Under the pieces are notes generated by a model. It was not told the origin of the DNA and made no database searches. It saw only the letters and a program-made list of their open reading frames with translations. Below, piece after piece: positions 1 through 12,420 of a stretch of DNA of 61,466 nt. Position 1 is the first letter of the stretch; each line of letters begins with the position of its first letter. Source of the DNA: Paulinella micropora (lineage: Eukaryota > Cercozoa > Imbricatea > Euglyphida); NCBI GenBank assembly GCA_009731375.1, contig BJOX01000002.1:348217-409682 (forward strand), given 5' to 3'. The position numbers and the translations under genes were made by a program.

Positions 1-224
1 CATAAGGCATGAGAGTAGAGGCGTTGGCGATGCGATGGAGAGTGTGTGTAGTGCGTGAGGCAGGTTCTGGCAACGCTGGGGGTGCTGGCGGGCGCTGAAG
101 GGCACAAAGCGACGCGGCAGCGTCCAGTGACACCGGCGGAAATGCGTGTAGTGTGTGTTGCGGATACCGCCGATGCTATTTGCATGGACGGGCGCTTTCC
201 TCGGCGTAAAGAGGCGCGGCGGTG
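1..224 (+). other. 5' flank or 5' UTR of LINE-1
   Basis: No gene is seen. An in-frame TAA at 207-209 precedes the first ATG of the LINE at 225, so this stretch is either the element's 5' untranslated region or flanking DNA. It is GC-rich like the LINE ORF. The 5' boundary of the element cannot be placed. Confidence 0.4.
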
Positions 225-3200
225 ATGGCCAGCGACATTGGCCGTCTACTACTCTCAATGGATTACAAATACGCGAAGCACGGAGCTACCACTGTGGCCC
301 TTATGGGACAAGGTAGAATCGCCGAAGACCTGGACAATCCCCGTGGGAATGCCTCTTCGACGGGCTCTGGCCCGATGTCCCAGGATGGGAGGATGAGGGC
401 TCGCGTATATGACGGAATTCCTGAACCACGTGGAGAGGCTATCTTAGCTGCGCCTCATCCTTCCTCCCCAAACCTGGCACACGGGTCGGCGCTTCAACAT
501 AAGGCGAGCGGCGCTATATGGCAGATGGCACCGCCGCCTCGACGGTACCGGCGGGTAGATCGGTACGACAAGGACGGGCGTAATCTGATTGTCTGGGGGC
601 TCTCAGAACGCGCCAATCTACAGGAGATCGCCTCCAAAATGAGCGGTCTTGGTCTGGTGGTCCCGGTAATGGAGTGGCAAGGCCAGCGAATGTCTCGTCA
701 CCTGGAGCTGGTCTACGAGGACGATGACAGCAGGCAGACGGCGTTGCAGCAACTCAAACATCTCAAATTCTTCGGCAGAGGGGTCAATGTGGCCCTTGGG
801 CGCAGGTTCAGGGACAGGGAACGTGTCCGAAGGCTTATTCGCATCCATCTGCGTGGGGAAGCGGCGGTCCGGAAGGAGGAAGCTGCGACGGGATATCGCG
901 TCTTGCCTCTGCATGAAGAATGTGTCGATGATGTGCAGGTGGTGTCTTCGGAATTGGCTGCCGATGCACCTAAGTGTGTGTCTGAGTGTGCTGATGTGCA
1001 TGTGGTGCCCCTGCATTCGGCGGCCAGTGCAGTGGGGGACCAACCTGCGCAAGCACCTGCAGAGGGGGGCAGCACGAGGGCGGAAGCCAAGCGCGGCCGT
1101 CGGGTCCGGAAACGAGCCAAGAAGCACCGCTCCAAGCAGTTCGATACCGGCTTCAAGCTACTCGTCGCGAGTCACAACTGGCAGGGTAAAACGGGATACG
1201 ACAACGTAGGCACGGCGGAATGGGCATCATTCTACAAGCACGAGGGCTGGCTAGTCATCGGGGCTCAGGAGCACCGCATGGGCAAGAAGCAACTTTCCAA
1301 ATGCAGCCTGGATGGATTCCGGATTTTTGGAAAACCTGCGGAGGTCAGCGAGAAAAATCGCTGCAAGGGTGGGGTTCTATTCGCGGTGGCTAACTTCCTT
1401 GGTCCGTATTGCAACCTGGTGTCAGCCCCCGTCGACCACCGGCAGCAAGTGTGGCTGCGTATCGCCTCGGGTGTTACCGGCGCTCAGGATATCTATGTGG
1501 GCAACGGCTACTTTCCCCAGGAAACGCAGGAAGAAGAGTCGTCAGAGGCGTATGCGGCCTGGCAGGCAGCTATAGCTTTTTTTGGAGCCAAAGGTCTTGT
1601 GGTCACGGTGGCGGATGCCAACGCGAAGCTCGGGCCGGCATGCAGCCGAAAAGAGGAGGGCATCGTCGGTCAGCACGGGGAGGTCGATGATAAGGGAGCA
1701 CCGGTACGTTCGGAGAACGGCAAGAGACTCGCGGCTGTCCTCGTCGCTACGGGCCTGCGAAATCTGAGCGGCTTCTCGTGCCCAGTGGAAGGGTCCTACT
1801 GGTGGTCCCGGCGTGAGCAGCGCGGCATGGGCACAGGCAAGCACCTCCTCGATTACATCTGCGCGTCGCCTGGCTTGGCATCTGGAGCAAAGTTCGGAGT
1901 ATGCGAAGATGATCTTGATACGGACCACAAGGCAGTATGGGCCGAACTGACGTGGAGCGGCCAGCGCCGGCCAAAGCGGGCTGCGAAACCTTACAGGTCC
2001 TTTCGTGTTGATAAGCTTATTGGTGCTGGTGTCTCGGGTAATGATCACGCTGCGAAGCAAGCGCTGGATTATCTACGCGACAAGTTCGATGACGTATTCC
2101 AGCATTGCCTACAGAAGCTTGGAGTGCATCAGCTGCCTGAGCTTGACCTATCGGGTGGTGCCGACAGCCAACGGGTGGTAGATGACGTCACCGAGCGAGT
2201 GGCGCAGTCCTTCCGAATGGCGGCGCACCGGGTCCTTGGCTCCAGATGTATACGACCCCGTTTCACCAACAATTGGTTCGACGGGGAGCTAAAGGAGCTC
2301 ATTCAGCAGCGCCGGGAGGCCTACGCAGCATACAGGAGGGATGAATCGAATGCGGAAGCCCGTCTGAATTGGCTACGGCTCCGCAAGCAAATTCGGAAGG
2401 CAACTCGGGCCAAGAAGTCCGCCTCCTTCAAGCAAGTGCAGGAAGAAGCGGTCAAATGTCAACGCGAGCAATCCTCAAAGCGCTTTTGGCTACTCGCGAA
2501 GCGGCTTGGCGGGGCACGCAGAACGAAGGTCTCCGCGCCGGTGCAAAGGGAGGATGGCTCACTGGCGTGTACGCTGCCGGAAAAGGTCGCTCGGTGGGAG
2601 GAATTTCGGAAAAATTCGGTGAAGCCACGGGAAAATCCGGCAAGTGCGGCTGTTGTGGTGGAGTGCTGTGCAGAAGCAGGCTCGCTGGAGTGGGAGGAAG
2701 CCGAAGCTAAGCGGCAGTTCCACTGGAACGATCGCTTCAGAGATGAGGTGGCCCGGGCTATGAAGGAGCACGAAGTAGGTGAAGACACTTGCGAAGAGCT
2801 GGACAAGCCGTTCACGCAAGAGGAGGTCCTTGCAAGGCAACGTGCCCTGAATAACCACAAAGCTTGTGGCGAGGACAAAGTGAAGAACGAGATGCTCAAG
2901 TATGGCGGCGCCTACATCAATGGCTACTTAACGCAGTACTTCAACTGGATTCGAGAAGCCGAGAGGACTCCAAAAGCTTGGGGCAAGGGAATCATCGTCA
3001 ATATCCCCAAGGGTGGGGATCCTACGGATCCTGACAACTGGAGGGATATCTCGATTATTAGTTGCCTTGGTAAGCTGTATCTGTCCTTATTAGCTACTCG
3101 TCTAACGCTCTTCGTGGATGGCCCGGATAAGCTACGTCCAGAGCAGGGAGGCTTCCGCCCGGGGCGTCGCACTACGGATCAGGTCTTTACCCTTTGGCAG

Positions 3201-5333
3201 AGGTTGAAGGGGCGTCAGCAGCAGAAGCGGGAGTCGTATGTCCTGTTCGTCGATCTACGCAAGGCTTTCCCGTCTGTTTGGAGAGATGGCCTATTTGAGA
3301 GGCTCTGGAAGCTGGGTGTAAGGGGCAAGTTCTGGCGCACGCTACGCAGGTGCTACGAGCAGACTTCGTCGCAAGTGCTAGTTGATGGAGCACTCACCCC
3401 CGAAGTACTGGAGGGTGTAGGCGTCCAACAGGGGTCCCCTCTCTCTCCCACACTCTTCAACGTCTTTATGGATGAGCTGTGTGATCGGCTGGCGAGTGCC
3501 CTCAAGATCACGGATGTGAAGCGGCTGAACGACATCAAGGCACTTCTATACGCGGACGACGTGGCCCTCATCGCTCACAGTCGCACCGAGCTCCAGAAGA
3601 TGGTCAATGTTGTGGCCAAGTTCGCGGAAGATTACCGGCTGGAAGTCAACTTGAAGCCCGGCAAGACGGAAATCATGCCCATTTACACGTCGAGCAAGGC
3701 GAAACGACCAAGTATCAGGGAGCGAGGTGAGCCCGTGGTGTGGTTTCGCGGCCAGAAGCTTTGTGTCACCAGTCAGTACAAGTACCTGGGAGTGGTTATC
3801 ACCGACGACCTGAAGTGGAAGGAGCAGGCCCTGCGGGCTACGCGTGTCACTGAAGTCGCCACCGCAGGTTGGTACTCTTTGTGGTGTGCAGGTGAGATAC
3901 AAGCTAGGTATCGTCTCATGTGCTGGAATCAACTTGTGGGGGCCAAGCTGAAGTACGCCTTCGATGTCTGGCGTGCCCCCGTATCGCAGCTCACCAAGCT
4001 GGAGGCAGCAATGCTGCGCCCCATGAGGATGATTCTCGGCATCAGCCCTAAGACAAGCAAGTGGATTACACTCTTTCTGGCGCGCTCTTTGAGTGCGGAG
4101 CGTTTGCGGCGGGCGGCGCAACTGAAGTTCTATGGACGGCTGCGTGTTCTACCGGAGAAGCGATTTCCTGTCATCGCATCTCAAGTCAAATCCGACTGGA
4201 CTGCGGAGGCCGAAGGCGCTATCAGGGACTCAATGGATCTACAACAAGGGCTTCAGGAGCTCCTAAATAGCTCAGAGAAGGACCTCGAGGGTTGGTGTTC
4301 GACTGTGGACAAGTGGGCCCTTCAGCAGGACGTCAAGATGGTGCAGCAACTGATGTGGGACAAGCGAGAGGCAGGCAGCGATCTTACTGATGGCCTGCGA
4401 GTCATCCTAAGACAAGTCTTTGGAACTAAGGAGTTCCCAAGATGGGTAGCCCTTGATGATGCGCATTATAATCTGCTTCGGAGAAGGTTGCTCAGCTGCA
4501 ACAACCGCCTTCGGTTGTACCGCAGCAAGTTGGTCAGTGGCATGTCCCCTCGCTGCTTCTGTTGTCATGATGATGTCAATGAGTCCCTTGCGCACTTCTT
4601 ATGGGATTGCCCCATGCATGAGGGGAGACGTAAGCAGCTGTTGCTGAGTATGCAGAGGCTCGGTGGCATGGCTGTGGGGGGTGCTGAGGGGGATGGAGGG
4701 AGTGAGGAGGGTGGTGAGGTCGTAGGCGGTGAGGTTGTGGTGGAGGATGTGTTGCTTGGGCGGGAGCGGGAGGGCTCTGTGCGGCAGGGTTGGGATGATA
4801 TGTCGCCTGTGGATCAATCACGATTGTTTTGTAAGCTTTTTCAGGGGAAGTCGCGCTTCCGCAGTAACTTTAGGCTTGCTGCGTTGTTAGGGGTTACAGC
4901 GTTGCGTCCCCCTCCAAAGTTGGATGTGTTGTTTGGATCATATGTGTCTGAGTGTTGGTCTGCTAGGGAGGGTAAAAGGGAGGAGCTTGGGGTGGAGGAT
5001 GGGGGCGAGGAGGTGATTGACCTCACTGAGGTTCCATCAGCTTCTGTCCCACCCTCTCCCCCAAGTGACGTTGATGTTGCGCGGCGCGGCCGTCCGCGCA
5101 GTGTGGACGTCCTGGCTAGAGAGAGGGGTTCGGGAGCGCAGCGTAGTGTCTCCGAGTTCTTCTCTTCAGCTAACACCCTCGCATCTAGCTCTTCATGCAC
5201 TTCACAGCCCCCATCTGCCCCTGCTGTTGCTGTTGCTGCTATGTCTGTTTGGTGTTCTGACAATGCGTTGGGATCGGCTGACCCCGGTGACCCAATGGAG
5301 GCACATGTCCAGGATCTGGATCTGATGCTATAG
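225..5333 (+). CDS. LINE polyprotein: APE endonuclease and reverse transcriptase (intact)
   Basis: A 1702-residue open frame; the start is the first ATG after an in-frame TAA. It copies its own RNA into chromosomal DNA by target-primed reverse transcription. Residues about 105-200 (with RNLIVWGLSE) look like an ORF1/RRM-type RNA-binding part fused in frame. An exonuclease-endonuclease-phosphatase domain follows at about 310-570 (SHNWQGKTG; VADANAKLGP in place of GDFN; DTDHKAVW as the catalytic Asp-His end). The reverse transcriptase lies at about 920-1180, with FVDLRKAF, QQGSPLSPTLFN and the YADD catalytic site near 3549-3560. A CCHC knuckle (CFCCHDDVNESLAHFLWDC) is near 4552-4608. The acidic tail carries VIDLT, a SUMO-interaction-like motif, and QRSVSEFF, a canonical PCNA-binding (PIP) pattern. 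No frameshift or internal stop is present, so this is a young copy. I am sure of the class but not of the clade. Confidence 0.93.
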   Translation: MASDIGRLLLSMDYKYAKHGATTVALMGQGRIAEDLDNPRGNASSTGSGPMSQDGRMRARVYDGIPEPRGEAILAAPHPSSPNLAHGSALQHKASGAIWQMAPPPRRYRRVDRYDKDGRNLIVWGLSERANLQEIASKMSGLGLVVPVMEWQGQRMSRHLELVYEDDDSRQTALQQLKHLKFFGRGVNVALGRRFRDRERVRRLIRIHLRGEAAVRKEEAATGYRVLPLHEECVDDVQVVSSELAADAPKCVSECADVHVVPLHSAASAVGDQPAQAPAEGGSTRAEAKRGRRVRKRAKKHRSKQFDTGFKLLVASHNWQGKTGYDNVGTAEWASFYKHEGWLVIGAQEHRMGKKQLSKCSLDGFRIFGKPAEVSEKNRCKGGVLFAVANFLGPYCNLVSAPVDHRQQVWLRIASGVTGAQDIYVGNGYFPQETQEEESSEAYAAWQAAIAFFGAKGLVVTVADANAKLGPACSRKEEGIVGQHGEVDDKGAPVRSENGKRLAAVLVATGLRNLSGFSCPVEGSYWWSRREQRGMGTGKHLLDYICASPGLASGAKFGVCEDDLDTDHKAVWAELTWSGQRRPKRAAKPYRSFRVDKLIGAGVSGNDHAAKQALDYLRDKFDDVFQHCLQKLGVHQLPELDLSGGADSQRVVDDVTERVAQSFRMAAHRVLGSRCIRPRFTNNWFDGELKELIQQRREAYAAYRRDESNAEARLNWLRLRKQIRKATRAKKSASFKQVQEEAVKCQREQSSKRFWLLAKRLGGARRTKVSAPVQREDGSLACTLPEKVARWEEFRKNSVKPRENPASAAVVVECCAEAGSLEWEEAEAKRQFHWNDRFRDEVARAMKEHEVGEDTCEELDKPFTQEEVLARQRALNNHKACGEDKVKNEMLKYGGAYINGYLTQYFNWIREAERTPKAWGKGIIVNIPKGGDPTDPDNWRDISIISCLGKLYLSLLATRLTLFVDGPDKLRPEQGGFRPGRRTTDQVFTLWQRLKGRQQQKRESYVLFVDLRKAFPSVWRDGLFERLWKLGVRGKFWRTLRRCYEQTSSQVLVDGALTPEVLEGVGVQQGSPLSPTLFNVFMDELCDRLASALKITDVKRLNDIKALLYADDVALIAHSRTELQKMVNVVAKFAEDYRLEVNLKPGKTEIMPIYTSSKAKRPSIRERGEPVVWFRGQKLCVTSQYKYLGVVITDDLKWKEQALRATRVTEVATAGWYSLWCAGEIQARYRLMCWNQLVGAKLKYAFDVWRAPVSQLTKLEAAMLRPMRMILGISPKTSKWITLFLARSLSAERLRRAAQLKFYGRLRVLPEKRFPVIASQVKSDWTAEAEGAIRDSMDLQQGLQELLNSSEKDLEGWCSTVDKWALQQDVKMVQQLMWDKREAGSDLTDGLRVILRQVFGTKEFPRWVALDDAHYNLLRRRLLSCNNRLRLYRSKLVSGMSPRCFCCHDDVNESLAHFLWDCPMHEGRRKQLLLSMQRLGGMAVGGAEGDGGSEEGGEVVGGEVVVEDVLLGREREGSVRQGWDDMSPVDQSRLFCKLFQGKSRFRSNFRLAALLGVTALRPPPKLDVLFGSYVSECWSAREGKREELGVEDGGEEVIDLTEVPSASVPPSPPSDVDVARRGRPRSVDVLARERGSGAQRSVSEFFSSANTLASSSSCTSQPPSAPAVAVAAMSVWCSDNALGSADPGDPMEAHVQDLDLML

Positions 5334-5351
5334 TCTGAGGAAGCCTATTAC

Positions 5352-5417
<66 letters not shown>
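5334..5417 (+). repeat. LINE 3' end and (ATT)n tail
   Basis: Sixteen or so bases after the LINE stop the sequence becomes a pure TAT/ATT tract of about 70 bp. The last coding bases contain TGGAGGCACATGTCCAG, which is nearly shared with the 3' ends of the SINE and two other repeats in this window, all also followed by (ATT)n. Confidence 0.75.
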
Positions 5418-5446
5418 GGACACCGTGATAGCTCAGTGGTCAAGTT
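5418..5446 (+). mobile_element. SINE head fragment
   Basis: GGACACCGTGATAGCTCAGT and the following bases match the tRNA-like head of the SINE at 28,669, including its A box. The match breaks off before the B box. The fragment sits directly after the LINE (ATT)n tail. Confidence 0.7.
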
Positions 5447-7498
5447 CAGCAAGGTTTAATGAGAAAGAGACGGGAGAAAAATAAAGAAGAGCTTAATTCA
5501 AAAGAATTCTGGTTCCAAGGAACAACAGTACAAGCTCATAAGGAAATCTGGAACTAAGGTTCAACAGAAAGCTCCTGGAAAGAGTAATATGGAGGGGAAA
5601 AGAAAGAGAGAAAAAGATAGAAAGAAAGAAAGGAACAAAGAGAAGAAAAAAAACCAGGAAAAGAAAAGAGAACGAAGAAACAAAGAACAGGAAAGAAAAT
5701 AAAAACAAAACACAAAATAGAAAAGGACTGAAAAAAAACAAAATCAACAAAAAACAAACAAACAAGCGAAACACAGGAAACAAAAACAATACAAAAATAC
5801 AACAACAGAGGCAGCGGACAAACACTAAAAGCAAACAAAAACAAACAAACACAAGCCCAGACAGGGGCAAGGGAGACGATACTGAACTAGAGGGCAAGAG
5901 CGGAAAGCGCCAGCAGAGGTAAGACATAACTAACATTGAGCGCAAGTGAGATCAATTGACAGTCAGTGAGACAGCCCTTAAGGAAACTGCAGCACCTAAC
6001 GCAATTCACTCGCACCCGGAGGCTATCGTAGCCAGGAGGGTGGTGTGCAGAGCGTAGTAAGGCTCGACGTGGCGTACTCGCGACGCGATTATGCCGAGTG
6101 CTGCAGTATCCATAAGGACCAGCCCAAGCCTGGCAACCTCATAGACATGCAGCCTCAAGTTTTTTTTTTTTATTTTTTTTTATTTTTTTTAAATAACAGT
6201 AAGCAAGGTTTAATGAGAAAGAGACGGGAGAAAAATAAAGAAGAGCTTAATTCAAAAGAAATCTGGTTCCAAGGAACAACAGTACAAGCTCATAAGGAAA
6301 TCTGGAACTAAGGTTCAACAGAAAGCTCCTGGAAAGAGTAATATGGAGGGGAAAAGAAAGAGAGAAAAAGATAGAAAGAAAGGAACAAAGAGAAGAAGAA
6401 AAAAAAGCCAGGAAAAGGAAAGAGAACGAAGAAACAAAGAATAGGAAAGAAAAATAAAAAACAAAACACAAAATAGAAAAGGAATAAAAAACAAAAGCAA
6501 CAAAAAACAAACAAACAAGCCAAACAAAGGAAACAAAAACAATACAAAAAGACAGCAACAGAGGCAGCGACAAACACTAAAAGCAAACGAAAACAAACAA
6601 ACACAAGGCCAGACAGGGGCAAGGGAGACGATACTGAACTAGAGGGCAAGAGCGGAAAGCGCCAGCAGAGGTAAGATATAACTAACAATGGGCGCAAGTG
6701 AGATCAATTGACAGTCAGTGNNNNNNNNNNACAGTTAGTGAGACAGCCCTTAAGGAAACTGCAGCACCTAACGCAATTCACTCGCACCCGGAGGCTATCG
6801 TAGCCAGGAGGGTGGTGTGCAGAGCGTAGTAAGGCTCGACGTGGCGTACTCGCGACGCGATTATGCCGAGTGCTGCAGTATCCATAAGGACCAGCCCAAG
6901 CCTGGCAACCTCATAGACATGCAGCCTCAAGTTTTTTTTTTTTATTTTTTTTTATTTTTTTTAAATAACAGTAAGCAAGGTTTAATGAGAAAGAGACGGG
7001 AGAAAAATAAAGAAGAGCTTAATTCAAAAGAAATCTGGTTCCAAGGAACAACAGTACAAGCTCATAAGGAAATCTGGAACTAAGGTTCAACAGAAAGCTC
7101 CTGGAAAGAGTAATATGGAGGGGAAAAGAAAGAGAGAAAAAGATAGAAAGAAAGGAACAAAGAGAAGAAGAAAAAAAAGCCAGGAAAAGGAAAGAGAACG
7201 AAGAAACAAAGAATAGGAAAGAAAAATAAAAAACAAAACACAAAATAGAAAAGGAATAAAAAACAAAAGCAACAAAAAACAAACAAACAAGCCAAACAAA
7301 GGAAACAAAAACAATACAAAAAGACAGCAACAGAGGCAGCGACAAACACTAAAAGCAAACGAAAACAAACAAACACAAGGCCAGACAGGGGCAAGGGAGA
7401 CGATACTGAACTAGAGGGCAAGAGCGGAAAGCGCCAGCAGAGGTAAGATATAACTAACAATGGGCGCAAGTGAGATCAATTGACAGTCAGTGAGATAG
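5446..7498. repeat. Dispersed repeat, copies 1-3, partly a duplicated contig end
   Basis: A repeat beginning near AGCAAGGTTTAATGAGAAAG with an A-rich middle (AAACAAAC, AAAGAAAG) and a GC-balanced end (GGCAAGGGAGACGATACTG). It occurs near 5446-5990 and 6205-6720 and again at 6970-7490. The block 5960-6720 and the block 6731-7490 are almost identical and are separated by exactly ten N. An intervening unit (6000-6150) has a GC-rich 150-bp part ending in poly-T. The long hydrophobic open frames on the minus strand are translations of this A-rich DNA and show no domain. Family unknown; possibly a non-autonomous retroelement on the minus strand. Confidence 0.6.
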
Positions 7499-9440
<1,942 letters not shown>

Positions 9441-9570
9441 TTTTTTTTTTTTTTTTTTTTNNNNNNNNNNTGTGTGTTGCTGCCGTAAGCTTCTTTTTCT
9501 TTGTAACTTTTCGCTTGAACCTCCTTTCTTTCACTTCTTGTTTGTGTTCATTGATATCTGCTCTGAATAG

Positions 9571-9654
9571 GCCAAGTATGAAGGCAAATCGCTCGGTTTG
9601 TCAAACCAGAATCTTGGAGCTTTTGGTGCTTCGGCAATGGCCAAGGGACTGCAG
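9571..9654 (+). CDS. Leucine-rich-repeat exon 1 (28-residue RI-type repeat)
   Basis: An 84-bp open exon between CTGAATAG and GTCACA. It reads SLGLSNQNLGAFGASAMAKG in its centre, matching the ribonuclease-inhibitor type of leucine-rich repeat (LxLxxNxIGxxGAxAxAxAL). It starts and ends in phase 0, as do the next two exons, so each exon is one repeat. Such proteins bind other proteins and occur in NLR-like and other families; the function here is unknown. The rest of the gene is not seen upstream. Confidence 0.65.
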
Positions 9655-9786
9655 GTCACACAGACTATACATGCATAAAGACATCACTACTTCAGGTCAG
9701 GACTACACCTATTATGAGACAACAGACTAAATTATTTATGAATGTTGGGTGTTTGGATACTGGAGATCTAAAGGTGAATCTCTGTG

Positions 9787-9813
9787 TATGTGTGTGTGTC
9801 CATCTCTCCTCTA

Positions 9814-9845
<32 letters not shown>

Positions 9846-9905
9846 TCCTCCCTCCCTCCCTCCCTCCCTCCTCCCTTACTCCCTCTCTTCTCACTCTCCC
9901 TCTCT

Positions 9906-9940
<35 letters not shown>

Positions 9941-10203
9941 GCTCTCTCTCTCTCTCTTTCTCTTTCTCTCTCTCTCTCTCTCTCTCTNNNNNNNNNNNNN
10001 NNNNNNNNNNNNNNNNNNNNNNNNNNNNNNNNNNNNNNNNNNNNNNNNNNNNNNNNNNNNNNNNNNNNNNNNNNNNNNNNNNNNNNNNNNNNNNNNNNNN
10101 NNNNNNNNNNNCTCTCTCTCTCCCTCCCTCCCTCTCTCTCCCTCCCTCCCTCCCTCTCTCTCTCTCTCTATCTATCTATCTCCTCCGTTTCTCTTCTCAC
10201 ACT

Positions 10204-10275
<72 letters not shown>

Positions 10276-10285
10276 CACACACCAT
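9787..10285. repeat. (TC)n/(TCCC)n/(CA)n microsatellites with gap 9988-10111
   Basis: Simple repeats filling the intron between leucine-rich-repeat exons 1 and 2. They are interrupted by 124 N. No gene seen. Confidence 0.9.
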
Positions 10286-10460
10286 CCACCTACCCAAAAC
10301 GTTTAACAACAAACATGCATATACACATGTACACATATACATATTGCATATTAATATGTGTTCATAGGCATCGATCATACACAACATGAAAACATACCCA
10401 CATATGCATCATTTTAATGCTACCGCATAAATAAATGACGAAAAATGTGTCGATGTGCAG

Positions 10461-10544
10461 GAGAACAAAACATTGCAGACATTATATCTGGGAAACAACG
10501 CTATCGGAGATGCAGGCGCCAGTGCGCTCGGAACAGCTCTCGAG
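10461..10544 (+). CDS. Leucine-rich-repeat exon 2
   Basis: An 84-bp phase-0 exon preceded by GATGTGCAG and followed by GTACCT. Its centre reads LQTLYLGNNAIGDAGASALG, a textbook RI-type leucine-rich repeat. Same length and phase as exons 1 and 3. Confidence 0.8.
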
Positions 10545-10718
10545 GTACCTCCAGCGCCTTTGCAATATGTTGGGCTCCTGCCGGTCCGATTCCATTATAT
10601 CCGAGGTTGATCGAGATAAGAGTAGAATTGACCTAAAACAAAGTTGCCATTGAAACCTTGCTACCGCGCTAGCGCGCGGTAGCACTTTTTCAATTATGTT
10701 TTGTTTGTGTGAGTGCAG

Positions 10719-10802
10719 GTGAACAAGATGCTGCAAACTTTGTGGCTTGGTGACAATAATATCGGCGACGCAGGCGCAACAGCAATCGCAAAGGCCCTGC
10801 AG
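10719..10802 (+). CDS. Leucine-rich-repeat exon 3
   Basis: An 84-bp phase-0 exon between GAGTGCAG and GTACCT. Its centre reads LQTLWLGDNNIGDAGATAIA. The intron to exon 2 is 174 bp. Confidence 0.8.
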
Positions 10803-10876
10803 GTACCTTAAGCGCGTCTGCAAACGCTGCTGCACCAAAAAGGTGCGCGGTTGCATGCATGTGTCTTCACGTGCAG

Positions 10877-11037
10877 GTCCATAACACCTGGAGCTCTGGA
10901 ACAACAACATAGGTGACGCAGAGGGACAGGAGATTAGTAATTTGCTGCGCAGAAACCAAGACTGGGCAAGGCTGCATGAGCATGCTCGAAGTGTCATGCC
11001 AGAGATCTATGAAGCCTTGCAGTTGTTCACTCCCGAG
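10877..11037 (+). CDS. Leucine-rich-repeat exon 4 with longer tail, frame broken near its start
   Basis: After ACGTGCAG the exon should begin with about seven residues before LELWNNNIGDAEG. Only 11 bases (10,877-10,887) are present where 21 are expected, so the repeat frame (from 10,888) is out of phase with the splice site and an in-frame TAA lies at 10,882-10,884. From 10,888 the frame stays open for 50 codons to a phase-0 donor GAG|GTATGC, with a non-repeat end (ARLHEHARSVMPEIYEAL). Either a 10-base deletion has broken the gene, the acceptor lies elsewhere, or the assembly is wrong. Confidence 0.5.
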
Positions 11038-11105
11038 GTATGCACCTGTATAGCTTACTACAGTGGGCCTGATTGCTCAGTTCCGATTGCAGACAAATTT
11101 GCTAC

Positions 11106-11483
11106 TCTTTCTTTTCTCTCTCTCTCCTCTTCTTCTTCATCCTCTTCTTCTTCCTCTGGAAAGAAAGAAAGTAAGTCAGTAAGAAAGAAAGAAACAAAGA
11201 AAGATAAAAAGGAAGAAGGAAGAAAAGATATGGAAAGAAATAATAATAATAATAATAAAAAAACAATTTTTCAAAAAAAGAAAGAAAAAGAAAGTAGGCA
11301 AGGAAGGGAAAGAAAGAAAGAAAGAAAGAAAGGAAGGAAGGAAGGAAGGAAGGAAGCAACTAAGAAAGAAAGAAGGAAAAGCAGAAGAAGAGAAGAAGAA
11401 GAAGAAGAAGAAGAAGAAACAGAGAAAGGAAAGAAAGAAAGAAACAAGGAAAAAGGAAAGAAAGAAAGAAAGGAAGGAAGGAA

Positions 11484-11515
<32 letters not shown>

Positions 11516-11890
11516 CAAACAAACAAAGGATGGAAGGATGAAGGAAAGAAAGAAAGAAAGAAAGAAAGAAAGTCTTCTTCCTCTTCTTCTTCCTCTTCTT
11601 CCTCTTCTCCTTCCTCTTCCTCTTCTTCTTCTTCCTCTTCTTCTTCCTCTTCTTCCTCTTCTTCCTCTTCTTCTTCCTCTTCTTCTTCCTCTTCTTCTTC
11701 CTCTTCTTCTTCCTCTTCTTCTTCCTCTTCTTCTTCCTCTCCTCTTCTCCTTCCTCTTCTCCTTCCTCTTCTCCTTCCTCTTCTCCTTCCTCTTCTCCTT
11801 CCTCTTCTCCTTCCTCTTCTCCTTCCTCTTCTCCTTCCTCTTCTCCTTCCTCTTCTCGTTCAGAGTCCTCTTCTCCTTCCTCTTACCTCT
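11106..11890. repeat. Purine/pyrimidine tracts: (TCT)n, (GAAA)n, (AAGG)n, (TTCTTCCTC)n
   Basis: Strongly strand-asymmetric simple repeats with no gene. About 11,100-11,160 is pyrimidine-rich, 11,160-11,570 purine-rich and 11,570-11,890 pyrimidine-rich, which makes potential triplex or hairpin DNA. Confidence 0.9.
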
Positions 11891-11975
11891 TCTATTTTAT
11901 CTCTTCTGCTTCGCACTCAGCTCTACGAGTGGCAATTATTCTATTAAAACTGGGAGTGCTTGCGTTTTTTATACT

Positions 11976-11979
<4 letters not shown>

Positions 11980-12019
<40 letters not shown>

Positions 12020-12420
12020 CTTATCGGCGACATTCAAGTTAACACACAAACTCTATACAATTTTTTCTTTTTTATAAAAAAGTTCTATCTTATAAAAAAA
12101 GTTCTATCTTATAAAAAAGTTCTATCTCATAAAAAAGTTAAACTTTTTTTATACACCTTACTTTTTTAATACCTTTAACTTTTTTAATACGTTGAACTTT
12201 TTAAATATTAACTTCATACTTTCAACTTTTTTAATACAATTAAATTTTTTTATACACTTAACTTTTTTATATTAATACTTTTTTTTTTCTGTTACATATC
12301 ATACTGATATATATATTATATATATACATATGTGTGTGTATATATATATACATATGTATATATGTATATATATATTAATTTAAGTTTTTTACTCCGGTAT
12401 ATAGGAACAATGATAGAAAT
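11980..12420. repeat. AT-rich tract with (TA)n and AAAAAAGTTCTATCTTAT repeats
   Basis: (AT)n at 11,981-12,016, then short direct repeats of an A/T-rich motif, then more (TA)n near 12,305-12,375. CGGCGACATTCAAGTTAA occurs at about 12,024 and again at about 12,433. No gene seen. Confidence 0.7.

Noticed and set aside
5493-7469. Hydrophobic minus-strand frames (Phe/Leu/Ser-rich) as membrane proteins
   Set aside because: They arise from A-rich repeat DNA on the other strand and recur with each repeat copy.
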